Source: a bacterium 210820-DFI.6.37
Lineage (GTDB): Bacteria > Bacillota > Clostridia > Peptostreptococcales > Anaerovoracaceae
NCBI GenBank assembly: GCA_020558355.1
Contig: JAJCKG010000002.1
Location: 62,001-126,000 of the forward strand
DNA length: 64,000 bases
Direction of reading: 5' to 3'
The notes under the pieces were generated by a model. That model saw only the letters and a program-made list of their open reading frames with translations. It ran no database searches and was not told where the DNA came from. Both the position numbers and the translations under genes were made by a program. Of this stretch, positions 44,522 through 52,910 are shown piece by piece (position 1 is the stretch's first letter; every line of letters begins with the position of its first letter).

Positions 44522-45952
44522 GTGGAAATGAAGATTGGAGAAATGGCTGATAAAATTAAAAAAAAAGGATTAAAAGAAAGTGTTGTTGCGCTGAGTGGAA
44601 AAATAAAGCAAACCATAGAGCCAAAAGATAAAAACAGTGAGAGTGTATATAAAATCTTACTTTTGACTAATAGAGATTCTGATAATGTAGGTGATCAAGT
44701 GATCGAAGCTTGCGATATTGCACTAATTAGAACAGTAATGAGAAATTTAAATGTAAAAAGTAAAAGCTTTAAAATAAACAGCCGTGCGGCATCAATTGTA
44801 TCCTCAAAATATTTAGAGACGGGAAATAAAGAATTATTAAGCGCTGCGGAAAAATCCATTAGAGAATCAGATATAATTATTTTTGGGGGAGCTCCTATGT
44901 TCAATTATGCTTACCAAAATTTTTATGAAAGAACAGCGGTTACTTTAGAACTTGCAGAGAAATATAACAGACCTGTGCTTTTTTCAGCAATCGGTGTTGA
45001 AGGATATGATGAAAATAATGAGAAATGCCAGAGACTTAAAAAAACTTTGAATTTCGATTGTGTGAAGTTGATTACTACTAGAGATGACTTTGATGCATTA
45101 CAAAGATATAAGCATAATAGTCAGTTGGAAATAAGAAAAGTATCGGATCCAGCTGTTTTCACGTCAAAAGTCTTTGAAAATTATATAACTAAAAAGAAAA
45201 ATGTAAAAAAGAAAATTGGAATTTTTGTTTTACGTGCCAATGGTTTTAAAGATAATCATGTAGATTTTTCAAAACAAGATGCCGCAAAGTTGTGGATTGA
45301 TTTGATTGATAAATTGGAATATGAAGGCTATGATTATGAATTGTTAACAAGTGGACATTTTGGAGATGAGGCTTTTTTGGATCTTTTGATAACAAAATAT
45401 GGAGTGAAAGCTAGTAAGTGTGTGTTTAATATGAATTCACCAGAAAGGTTGATTGGTAAAATCTCATCATATGATGCTGTGATTTCGACCCGGTTACATC
45501 CGAGTATTATTTCTTTTTCCCTAGGAGTGCCATCTGTAGGGATTGTTTGGAATTCGAAGGTTAGCTACTTTTATGAAAGTATAGGATATAAAGAGCGGAC
45601 AATTACAGTAGAGGGGATAACCTCTGAAGAAATTGTAGAGAAAGTTGAACAAGCCTTAGTTCAGGGAATCAATAAGGATAAACAGTATTTGGCTAGTGTA
45701 TATGAATCTCTATTTCTAGGGGTTAAGCGTATTTTGTGCCCAGACGAAAATGGAATGACCTCCTATACGTATACGGAGATTATAGAAAATATTCCCCCTT
45801 ATAAGGGCACCTCACAAAGGGAGCAGGAAGAAAAAATAAAAAGAAAATTCAGAAGGACTTACAGAAAGTATAACGATCTATTTGATAAAAACCAGAAACT
45901 AAAGAAGCAATTAAAATCATTAAATTCGCAAAAAGAAGAAAAGCCCTTATGA
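44522..45952 (+). CDS. Polysaccharide pyruvyl transferase family protein
   Basis: A 476-residue protein of the PF04230 (CsaB/WcaK) family, which transfers pyruvate from PEP to form ketals on surface glycans. Visible features are TNRDSDNVGDQVIEA near residue 45, IIIFGGAPMFNY, VLFSAIGVEGY and ISTRLHPSIISFSLGVPSVG. The end (about 430-476) is a Lys/Arg-rich coiled coil. GTG 44522 fits GGAGAG better than ATG 44528. A pyruvylated residue would add negative charge to the polymer. Confidence 0.85.
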   Translation: MEMKIGEMADKIKKKGLKESVVALSGKIKQTIEPKDKNSESVYKILLLTNRDSDNVGDQVIEACDIALIRTVMRNLNVKSKSFKINSRAASIVSSKYLETGNKELLSAAEKSIRESDIIIFGGAPMFNYAYQNFYERTAVTLELAEKYNRPVLFSAIGVEGYDENNEKCQRLKKTLNFDCVKLITTRDDFDALQRYKHNSQLEIRKVSDPAVFTSKVFENYITKKKNVKKKIGIFVLRANGFKDNHVDFSKQDAAKLWIDLIDKLEYEGYDYELLTSGHFGDEAFLDLLITKYGVKASKCVFNMNSPERLIGKISSYDAVISTRLHPSIISFSLGVPSVGIVWNSKVSYFYESIGYKERTITVEGITSEEIVEKVEQALVQGINKDKQYLASVYESLFLGVKRILCPDENGMTSYTYTEIIENIPPYKGTSQREQEEKIKRKFRRTYRKYNDLFDKNQKLKKQLKSLNSQKEEKPL

Positions 45953-46011
45953 GTGAGGATAAATATAACAATGGATGCGGCAGGAGTGGATAGAGCATAG
46001 GGAAAATACCC

Positions 46012-46018
46012 TGTATTC
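46012..46018 (+). repeat. Probable target-site duplication, left
   Basis: TGTATTC directly before the left inverted repeat; the same 7 bp occurs at 47501-47507, one base past the right repeat. It is longer than the 3-5 bp usual for IS3-family elements, so part may be chance. Confidence 0.5.
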
Positions 46019-46048
46019 GAGACGGGGGTGCGGACAAATTCCTGGACT
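46019..46048 (+). repeat. Left terminal inverted repeat of the IS
   Basis: Begins GAGACGGGGGTGCGG and is the exact reverse complement of 47470-47499 over 30 bp. Confidence 0.92.
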
Positions 46049-46050
46049 GA

Positions 46051-46903
46051 TTATACGACCAGACCAAGGCTCTGTCGGTACTCCCAAGGGCTCATATTTC
46101 CAAGTGATGATTTGATTCTTTTTGTGTTATACCATATCAGATATTCATTGAGTGTGTCAATGAATTGTGTTATTTTGACCCCTGTCCAATCTTGAAAATA
46201 GAACATCTCATTTTTCAGACGGCCAAATAAACCTTCACAGGCCGCGTTATCTGGGGAACATCCTTTCTTGGACATGGAACGCTCAAGACCTGCTTTTTCC
46301 ATACGATCTATCCATCCGGCCACCGATAATGGCATCCTCTATCTGAATGGATGATGGGGCGTTCTCCGGCTGGAAGCTGAGCTATAGCCTGGTCAAGCAT
46401 CGTATTGACAAGCGCTGAATCCGGTGTTGTTCCGATAGTCCATCCAGGCAGCATACCATCAAAGCAATCCACAAGCGCGGAAAGATAGACTTTTCCTGCC
46501 GGAAGAGCAAACTCAGTAATGTCAGTCAGCCATTTTTGGTTTGGCTTGTTAGCATGAAAATCCCGCTCTATTTTGTTGGGTACAGATGGGGATATTTCTC
46601 CCTGATAAGAACTATATTTTCCGCGCCGTTTGCCGCTCTGACAACAAGACCCTCTTCCCGCGTGATTTGACGGACTATTTTTTCAGAAACAGTGATATTC
46701 TCACGTTTCAGGAGCCCGTAAATCCTCCGGTATCCATACCTCTGTTTGTTCTCATGGAAAAGAAATCTTATCTTGGAACGCAACTCCCCATACTTATCGG
46801 GCTTTTTCATTATCGCTTCTTGATAATAATAGCAGCTCCTCGAGAGCGCAAGGCATTTTAGCAGAACCGGCAGTGAATATTTATTCTTCAAGGCATCCGA
46901 CAA
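46051..46903 (-). pseudogene. IS orfB transposase (DDE integrase), two frameshifts
   Basis: Three overlapping frames make up one IS150-type transposase. The first (46568-46903) has RYGYRRIYGLLK and ends PHLYPTK then stop. The second, open about 46308-46583, has KPNQKWLTDITEF, LVDCFDG and IHSDRGCHYRWP. The third (46051-46335) has GWIDRMEKAGLERSMSKKGC and ends with MSPWEYRQSLG. Joining them needs a frame change near 46575 and another near 46318. The catalytic Asp, Asp and Glu residues are split among frames. Confidence 0.8.
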
Positions 46904-47438
46904 TCACTGCCTTTTCCCTGTTTCTCAGGGCTGTCTGGTCGATGCCGGGGTCTTTTTTTAAGACATTGATTGTTTCCTTTAAGATGTCAATCTCCATCCG
47001 CATATCTTTGACCTGAGCCTGTAATTGTGCCAAATCAGGAACGGATGTAGGGGCGACAGACCCTTCTGTCAGTGTGTTGGGCTTAATGTTTTTGTCATTC
47101 ATCAACGCGGTGACACCTCCCTGAAGGTATTTCTTACGCCAGTTGTAAATGCTGGCCCTTGTATATCCGATATCTTCTGATACTGATTTTATACTTTCCC
47201 CCAGCTCAAAGCAACGATGAATTGCGTCTATTTTTACTTCTATTGAAGGATTTCGTGGATGTTCCGCTGTGTTAATGTTGTTCAACGGTTTTCGTTCGGG
47301 CCTGGCTGCTCCTTCCTTAGCTATCCAGGTATAAAGTGCCCGTCTGGTTGGATAACCAAGAACTCGTATGGTGGTAGTTACCGACCCACATTGGTGATAT
47401 ACCTTTAAAGCGACATCAATTTTTTCTTGTGAATACAT
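46881..47438 (-). CDS. IS orfA (helix-turn-helix transposase subunit)
   Basis: A 185-residue protein with two helix-turn-helix segments (VTTTIRVLGYPTRRALYTWI and KSVSEDIGYTRASIYNWRKK) and a C-terminal leucine-zipper-like stretch (about 140-165, MRMEIDILKETINVLKK), as in IS3-family OrfA. The ATG at 47438 follows AAAGGAGC. The frame is intact, unlike orfB. Confidence 0.88.
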   Translation of the reverse strand: MYSQEKIDVALKVYHQCGSVTTTIRVLGYPTRRALYTWIAKEGAARPERKPLNNINTAEHPRNPSIEVKIDAIHRCFELGESIKSVSEDIGYTRASIYNWRKKYLQGGVTALMNDKNIKPNTLTEGSVAPTSVPDLAQLQAQVKDMRMEIDILKETINVLKKDPGIDQTALRNREKAVIVGCLEE

Positions 47439-47469
47439 TCTGATTCTGCTCCTTTCGGAGCCCTTGGAG

Positions 47470-47499
47470 AGTCCAGGAATTTGTCCGCACCCCCGTCTC
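47470..47499 (-). repeat. Right terminal inverted repeat of the IS
   Basis: Ends CACCCCCGTCTC and is the exact reverse complement of the left repeat. Confidence 0.92.
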
Positions 47500-47639
47500 T
47501 TGTATTCAAATAGCAAGCCTGTTTATTGGATATTGAGGGCAAAGCCTCAAAATGGCTTTGCCCTTTCGCAATTAATTTACATATCTACTTTTCGTTACAC
47601 AGATTTTGAAATGATCTCAACGGATACCATATCTTATGT

Positions 47640-48524
47640 CTAATTAGCGTTTGTAATTTTATAAATGGCATCTGCGGATTTTCCGTTTGTCTTTATATTA
47701 AAACAACAATATTTCGTTGTTCCAACCATTGCCCATGATTCAGCCTCGAACAAAGTTGTATTGGAACTTCCGGCGTGAATACGAAATTTTTTAGTGGGAG
47801 TATAAGTTTGTCCATCAACAATAGTATCACTTAAGTTAACCTTGAAGACAAAGTTATATCTGCTATTTGAGTCACCGATTTTTCTTTGAGAATATACCAT
47901 ATACAAACACTTGTCTGTACTATTATAAAAATGGTCCTGTGGGGTGACTCTGTCATAAGTATCTTTTAGAGTTGGGGCCTTAATCTTAAAAGTCTTTTTA
48001 TAAATTAAAGTTTTATTAGTCTCGTCGATTTCAGCCGTTTTAAAAGTAGTATAGGCACCATTTATTTTATTACCGACACTTACAATGAATTTCCCTCCAC
48101 GACAATAGGTAATGCCTGATACTTTGACACCATCAGGAGTTTTATATCTCTTTTTTATTTCACCGGATGTAGTCATTTTAACAACTTCATCAGTACTAGT
48201 TGCAACCCATAAATAGCCATCATAATAGGCCATACCATTTCCATGCCCCAAATTACTGATTACCTTCGTTGATGCAATTGTTGCCTTTGAGGAATCCGCA
48301 AAATTTGTAATCTTATAAAGTGCGCTTTTTGAGGTGCTTGTATCAGTCATCTCTGTTTTCAGTGCGTAAGCGGTACTTCCATTAATACAGAAAGTTCCAA
48401 AATCAACGCAATTATCTTTATTAGGCACAGATACTAATTTGTATTTATTCGTATTAGCGATGGTGGCCGCAGTTGCAGTTATCGTGCTTAAAGAAAATAA
48501 CAATGTAAAGGCCACCATTCCCAA
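47640..48524 (-). CDS. Secreted protein of unknown function, beta-propeller-like
   Basis: At least 294 residues with a hydrophobic secretion signal ending in TATAA. The body has repeated strand-turn units (GNGMAYYDGYLWVAT, KVSGITYCRGGKFIVSV, CLYMVYSQRK) suggesting a propeller, but no named family was recognised. The first usual start codons are TTG 48524 and ATG 48518, which cut off the basic part of the signal peptide. In the same frame upstream lies ATA AAA AGG AAA AAA AGC (from 48554) with GGAGG 9 bp before it, so the true or ancestral start is probably that ATA codon. Confidence 0.7.
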   Translation of the reverse strand: MGMVAFTLLFSLSTITATAATIANTNKYKLVSVPNKDNCVDFGTFCINGSTAYALKTEMTDTSTSKSALYKITNFADSSKATIASTKVISNLGHGNGMAYYDGYLWVATSTDEVVKMTTSGEIKKRYKTPDGVKVSGITYCRGGKFIVSVGNKINGAYTTFKTAEIDETNKTLIYKKTFKIKAPTLKDTYDRVTPQDHFYNSTDKCLYMVYSQRKIGDSNSRYNFVFKVNLSDTIVDGQTYTPTKKFRIHAGSSNTTLFEAESWAMVGTTKYCCFNIKTNGKSADAIYKITNAN

Positions 48525-48723
48525 TATAAATTTGCGGCTTTTTTTCCTTTTTATATCGATTGTCCTCCAATTAGTAAAGCGTTATAAAGTAATAATATTA
48601 TTATAAAAAAATTATAACAGAAAAAGGAAAAAATTTCTATTTGTATTTTAAAACATATTTTATGAAGTATTAGAAGTAGGAAGAGAATTTTTTTGGAAGC
48701 CTTATACAGTGTTGTTTGCATTA

Positions 48724-48732
48724 TGCTATAAT
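48724..48732 (+). promoter_or_regulatory. Extended -10 promoter of the S8 protease gene
   Basis: TGCTATAAT, a perfect extended -10 ending 24 bp before the start codon; the -35 is weak (ATACAG around 48704-48709). Confidence 0.5.
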
Positions 48733-48756
48733 AGCCTTATATATGGAGGTTTTTTT

Positions 48757-51165
48757 ATGGAGAAAAAGCGTTTTTTTACCGGCCTTATCGCAATAATAGT
48801 AGCAGCATCAATGGGAATTAATGTCGGCTACGCAACGGCGAAATCAGAAATACAAACTGATTCCGCAGCAGGGAAAATAGGTGTTGACTGCGTAGAAAAC
48901 GAACTGCTAGTGACCTTTAAAGAGACCGCTACAGATAAAGTCGTAGAATCTACTGTGCGACAGGCGGATGCGGAGGTAATCGAAGATCTGGATGTGCTGG
49001 AAACAAATACTGTGAAGGTTGAGATTGATGAAAATCAGGATTTGGAACATGCCATAGAAACTTTCCAAGACATCCCCGAAGTAGAAGCGGTACAGCCTAA
49101 CTATCTCTATACAACGGATGAGGATGCAGCTGCAGAAGAGGAAGCGATCTGGCAAGCTTCTGAACTGGCTTCGAATGATCAGGCGGGCACTGAAATGGAG
49201 AGGGAAAAATTGGAGGAAGCGATTGAGGGCGTTTCCGCTGGAACGCAAAAGACAGCAGACCCGCTTCTGAAAGAACAGTGGAATCTGGAATACATTCATG
49301 CGCAGGAAGCCTGGAATGCGATTGATCAGATGAGGAAGAACGGTAAAATAGAAAACAGAGAAAAAGTAATTGTAGCTTCTCTGGATACCGGAATTGATCT
49401 GCAGCATGAAGATCTGCAGGTTAACATTGATAAAGTGCATTGTGTTACGGTGCTTGACGGAAAGGCTCCGACGAATTATACTACTGCGGACCTGAAAGGA
49501 CGAGGACATGGCACCTCTATTGCGGGTGTAATTGCGGCAACCTCCAATAATGGAAAAGGAATGGCGGGAGTAGCGGCTGGTAATGATAATGATTTGATTC
49601 AGCTAATGGGAATCAATGTTTTTCGGTATGACAATGCGACCGCCCAGGCCAGTGCTTCAACGGCAGAGGTCATAGCGGGACTGGAATACGCATGCGCGCA
49701 TGGAGCTCAGGTTATCAATATGGCGTTGGGCCATGCCTCCGGCAGTACAGATGGAGGCGGAATTCCGCATGACGACGCGCTCCTTCAGAAAAAGATTAAT
49801 GAATACAAAGATCAGGTTGTATTTGTCGCTACTGCAGGAAACAAAGGCGATGACCGAGTTTGGTACCCATCAGATCTTGATCATGTAATCAGTGTTATTA
49901 ATACACAGAAATATACGGACGCATGGAGTATCAATTGTAAAAATAAAAATTCCAGCTATGGATCCAAAAAAGACATTTCCGCACCGGGTACTGCCATTTA
50001 TAAAACTCTGATTGGCAAACCCAGCGGATACAGCGGAACATCATCAGGGACATCGCTGGCGGCTCCAGCTGTTTCTGGTGTTGCGGCTATGATTTTATAT
50101 GTAAATCCGGAATTGACACCAACACAGGTTGAAGCGATTCTTTGTGGAACGACGACCGATCTTTATACAAATGGGTACGATATTTACACTGGATATGGAA
50201 ATGTCAACGCCTATGACGCAGTGAAAGCCGCTGCGGACGCGGCAGAGGGAAAGGCTGTTCCAGATCCTGACCGGAGCAGAAACAAAGAACTCCTTGCGGA
50301 AAAGGCAGAACTTGGACAAGTTGCAGGCGTAACGGCTTCCGGCACAGGAATGAAGGCAATTACAATCAAATGGAAGAAGGTTTCTGGGGCATCCAGATAT
50401 GTGATACTCCGCTCCACTACAGGCAAAGTGGGCAGCTATAAAAGTGTAGGAACCGTAACCAGCGGCAGCACAGTAAAATATGTAGATAAAACATGCGTTT
50501 ACAGAAAGAAATACTATTATAAAGTGAGACCTTTGGGAACTTCACAGGTTACCCATAAAAAGATACATGGTACAGATAGCAACGCTGTTTCTGCCAGATC
50601 GGCTCTGGCAGCGCCTGCGCTTACGGTCAGAAGCGCTGACTACAAAACAAATAAGCTGTCATGGAAGAAGGTTTTCGGAGCGGATGGTTACCGGATCTAT
50701 CGGGCAACTTCCAAAAACGGAACTTATTCTATTGTGAAAACTACAACGAAAGCAAGTACGACCAGTTGGAAGGATACCGGGCTAAAGGCAGGAAAGGTCT
50801 ATTATTATAAGATTCGCGCATATAGAAAAGTCAGCGGAAAGAGAACCTTTGGCAATACCTCAGTTATAAAACAACGTAAAGCAAAACCGGCAAAGCCGAC
50901 TTTTCGTATAAAGAAAAAAGGGCGCAGGGTGACATTGACCTTAAAGAAAAATTCCAGACTGAACGGTTATGTTATTTACCGTAAAAAAGGGAATGGCGCG
51001 TGGAAAATGCTGAAAACAGTGACTGTTAACGCAAAAAAAGGCGGCACATATACCTGTAAATTAGCGAAAGGGAAAACCTATTCCTTTAAAATAAAAGCAT
51101 ATAAAAAAGTTAAGGGAAAGCGTATATACAGTGTGGAATCTGCAGTAAAGAAGAAAAAAGTTTAA
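48757..51165 (+). CDS. Secreted subtilisin-like (S8) serine protease with fibronectin-III-like modules
   Basis: An exported endopeptidase of 802 residues. It has a signal peptide (about 1-28), an I9-type propeptide region (about 40-120), an S8 catalytic domain with triad Asp210 (VIVASLDTGIDL), His251 (GRGHGTSIAG) and Ser433 (SSGTSLAAPAVSG), and oxyanion Asn362 (ATAGNKG). Three fibronectin-III-like modules follow (about 540-800), each with the KVxGAxxYxIYR and YYYKVR pattern. No sortase motif or membrane anchor is seen, and the C-terminus is very basic. ATG 48757 follows GGAGG. Confidence 0.93.
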   Translation: MEKKRFFTGLIAIIVAASMGINVGYATAKSEIQTDSAAGKIGVDCVENELLVTFKETATDKVVESTVRQADAEVIEDLDVLETNTVKVEIDENQDLEHAIETFQDIPEVEAVQPNYLYTTDEDAAAEEEAIWQASELASNDQAGTEMEREKLEEAIEGVSAGTQKTADPLLKEQWNLEYIHAQEAWNAIDQMRKNGKIENREKVIVASLDTGIDLQHEDLQVNIDKVHCVTVLDGKAPTNYTTADLKGRGHGTSIAGVIAATSNNGKGMAGVAAGNDNDLIQLMGINVFRYDNATAQASASTAEVIAGLEYACAHGAQVINMALGHASGSTDGGGIPHDDALLQKKINEYKDQVVFVATAGNKGDDRVWYPSDLDHVISVINTQKYTDAWSINCKNKNSSYGSKKDISAPGTAIYKTLIGKPSGYSGTSSGTSLAAPAVSGVAAMILYVNPELTPTQVEAILCGTTTDLYTNGYDIYTGYGNVNAYDAVKAAADAAEGKAVPDPDRSRNKELLAEKAELGQVAGVTASGTGMKAITIKWKKVSGASRYVILRSTTGKVGSYKSVGTVTSGSTVKYVDKTCVYRKKYYYKVRPLGTSQVTHKKIHGTDSNAVSARSALAAPALTVRSADYKTNKLSWKKVFGADGYRIYRATSKNGTYSIVKTTTKASTTSWKDTGLKAGKVYYYKIRAYRKVSGKRTFGNTSVIKQRKAKPAKPTFRIKKKGRRVTLTLKKNSRLNGYVIYRKKGNGAWKMLKTVTVNAKKGGTYTCKLAKGKTYSFKIKAYKKVKGKRIYSVESAVKKKKV

Positions 51166-51190
51166 AAAAACGGAGTTGGTGTTTGAGGCA

Positions 51191-51227
51191 CAAAATCACC
51201 CCACAGGAACCCTGTGGGGTGATTTTG
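51191..51227 (+). terminator. Bidirectional terminator between convergent genes
   Basis: The arms 51191-51207 and 51211-51227 pair perfectly over 17 bp with a 3-nt loop; the arms themselves begin and end in A/T runs (CAAAATC, GATTTTG), so it can work in both directions. Confidence 0.75.
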
Positions 51228-51241
51228 CGCTTTGGATCGAA

Positions 51242-52381
51242 TTATACATAATCTTCAAGATTAATACAACCATTACCGGATGGGAATTCTATCTGGAAAT
51301 CTATTTCTGGTGTTTTCTTTGATGTCGTATCAAAGATTTCGTTCAACCAGTAAAAGCCGCTCAAGTTATTATACTTACAACGGAAATTTAACAACGTTGT
51401 ACTGGAAGCGTCAAATGAACTGTTAGCAGCATTAGAACTTTGTATTTCTAAATATATTGTCTGACCGGGGGCAACAGAAGTATAAGTTCCAGCCGATTTT
51501 TTGAAATTTACCCCATCGTTACTATAAGAAGAAATTCGTAAGTTTGTTTTAAACCAATCATTTTTATCGTGGCTGCCATAAGCATAAATCTCCGTATTTT
51601 TTAATTGCAAGGTATCATTTGACGGATCATTTGTAAAAGAAAGGTGGAGAGTATTTGTGTTTTCGCTAGCGATGTTAAGCAGACGGGCTGTCGCAACCGG
51701 ATCTCCATTTAACGCTTTTCCTGTAAAAGTTACAAATTTTCCATAGCTAGTTTTCCCTTTGTTAGTTTTATAGCCACGAACCTTGTAATAATAAGTTTTT
51801 TTTGCAGATACTTTTTTATCAATAAAATAGTGAACTGAAGATTTTTTTATTACTGCTATTTTTTTGTATTTCCCATTTTTGGTGGCGGATTTATAAATTT
51901 GATAACCTGACATTTTTTTGATGTCCGGGAAGTCCCATACAATTAACATAGGTGTGGATTTTATCTGCCCGGTAGCTTTGACAAAACTGGGGGCGGTGAC
52001 TCCATTGACACCGGCTATCGATGCGGAGAATAAAGAAAATTTTGTTTTGCCCGAAGTTTTTTTATAAGCGCGAACCTTATACCAATAAGCGACATTTCTT
52101 TTTCGGTTTTTATCAATATAAGACACAGTTTTTCCACGTTTAATGGTTTTTATTTTTTTATATTTTCCATTTTTGCTTGTGGATCGATAAATTTGATAAC
52201 CACTGGCCTTTTTGATTTTACTCCATTTTAATTTTATAGAAGTCTTTTTTACAGCAGTTGCTTTTAGATGTGGTCCAGCGGTAGATTCAAATGATGAACT
52301 GGCATAGCTTGACATGGGGATAAAAGAAAAAATAAATACAAAAAGTAATAATGCGACAGAAATCTGTTTTCTTGATGGCAT
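51242..52381 (-). CDS. Secreted protein with two fibronectin-III-like modules
   Basis: A 379-residue exported protein. A signal peptide (about 1-27, ending SSYA) is followed by two modules (about 38-125 and 130-222) with ASGYQIYRSTSKNGKYKKI and YWYKVRAYKKTSGKTKFS, and then a C-terminal domain (about 230-379) of unrecognised type rich in Asn, Ser and aromatic residues. The modules resemble those of the convergent S8 protease. Perhaps a cell-surface binding protein; no enzyme motif was seen. Confidence 0.75.
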   Translation of the reverse strand: MPSRKQISVALLLFVFIFSFIPMSSYASSSFESTAGPHLKATAVKKTSIKLKWSKIKKASGYQIYRSTSKNGKYKKIKTIKRGKTVSYIDKNRKRNVAYWYKVRAYKKTSGKTKFSLFSASIAGVNGVTAPSFVKATGQIKSTPMLIVWDFPDIKKMSGYQIYKSATKNGKYKKIAVIKKSSVHYFIDKKVSAKKTYYYKVRGYKTNKGKTSYGKFVTFTGKALNGDPVATARLLNIASENTNTLHLSFTNDPSNDTLQLKNTEIYAYGSHDKNDWFKTNLRISSYSNDGVNFKKSAGTYTSVAPGQTIYLEIQSSNAANSSFDASSTTLLNFRCKYNNLSGFYWLNEIFDTTSKKTPEIDFQIEFPSGNGCINLEDYV

Positions 52382-52537
52382 GATAGAATCCCTCCTTAAT
52401 TTTTATAAAAGTAAAATACATTTACAATACTTTATGTAAGTATAACATACAAATTATAAACTGTATATAGAATGACTGCACTTATTACCGTTTTGTGAAA
52501 ATTTTAAGAAGGAATTTTGAAGATTGCGCAAGGCTGC

Positions 52538-52566
52538 TTGACTAAAAATGGAAGATAATATAACAT
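52538..52566 (+). promoter_or_regulatory. Promoter of the acyl-carrier/MBOAT operon
   Basis: TTGACT at 52538-52543, 17 bp, and TAACAT at 52561-52566 (four of six). Alternative -10 hexamers overlap it. Confidence 0.5.
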
Positions 52567-52579
52567 AAATTATGTGTGT

Positions 52580-52626
52580 ATAACGTAGCAAGAGAGAAGC
52601 TTCCCTGTTGCGGCGTTATATTTTTT
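52580..52626 (+). terminator. Terminator-like hairpin in the leader of the acyl-carrier operon
   Basis: A near-perfect 40-nt inverted repeat: ATAACG and GCAA pair with TTGC and CGTTAT, and the centre GAAGCTTC is self-complementary. A run of six T follows at 52621-52626. It lies between the promoter and the first gene. Confidence 0.6.
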
Positions 52627-52673
52627 ATGTAAATTTTTGAAAATAGCATCTGAGAGAAAGAGGAGTGTTGATC

Positions 52674-52901
52674 ATGAAAGAGACTGTTTTAGATATTTTA
52701 AAAGATATTAGAAGTGATGTAGACTTCGAAAGTAATACAAAACTGATTGATGACGGAATTTTGGAATCTTTGGATATTGTTGCTATTGTAGGAGAATTCA
52801 ATGAAGAGTTTGATATCGAAATATCAGTCGAAGATCTGACACCGGAAAACTTTAATTCCGTAGACGCCATGGTAGAACTGATTACGAAAGCGCAGGAATA
52901 G
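52674..52901 (+). CDS. Acyl carrier protein, DltC-like
   Basis: A 75-residue acidic carrier protein. The phosphopantetheine serine is Ser32 in DDGILESLDIV, and the helix 2/3 region EFNEEFDIEISVEDL is typical. The ATG at 52674 follows GAGGAG by 8 bp; an in-frame TTG at 52665 is too close to it. It is first in an operon with the MBOAT and SGNH-type genes and is likely to be loaded by the convergent adenylating ligase. A general fatty-acid carrier is unlikely in this context. Confidence 0.85.
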   Translation: MKETVLDILKDIRSDVDFESNTKLIDDGILESLDIVAIVGEFNEEFDIEISVEDLTPENFNSVDAMVELITKAQE

Positions 52902-52910
52902 AGGGAAATA

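Larger units (their letters stand above)
46019..47499 (-). mobile_element. IS3-family (IS150-like) insertion sequence
   Basis: About 1.48 kb bounded by perfect 30-bp inverted repeats (46019-46048 and 47470-47499). Genes lie on the reverse strand: orfA (helix-turn-helix protein) and orfB (DDE integrase) overlapping by 23 bp as in IS3 elements that use frameshifting. orfB is broken, so this copy is probably immobile without help. It sits between the glycan island and the secreted-protein region. Confidence 0.9.
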
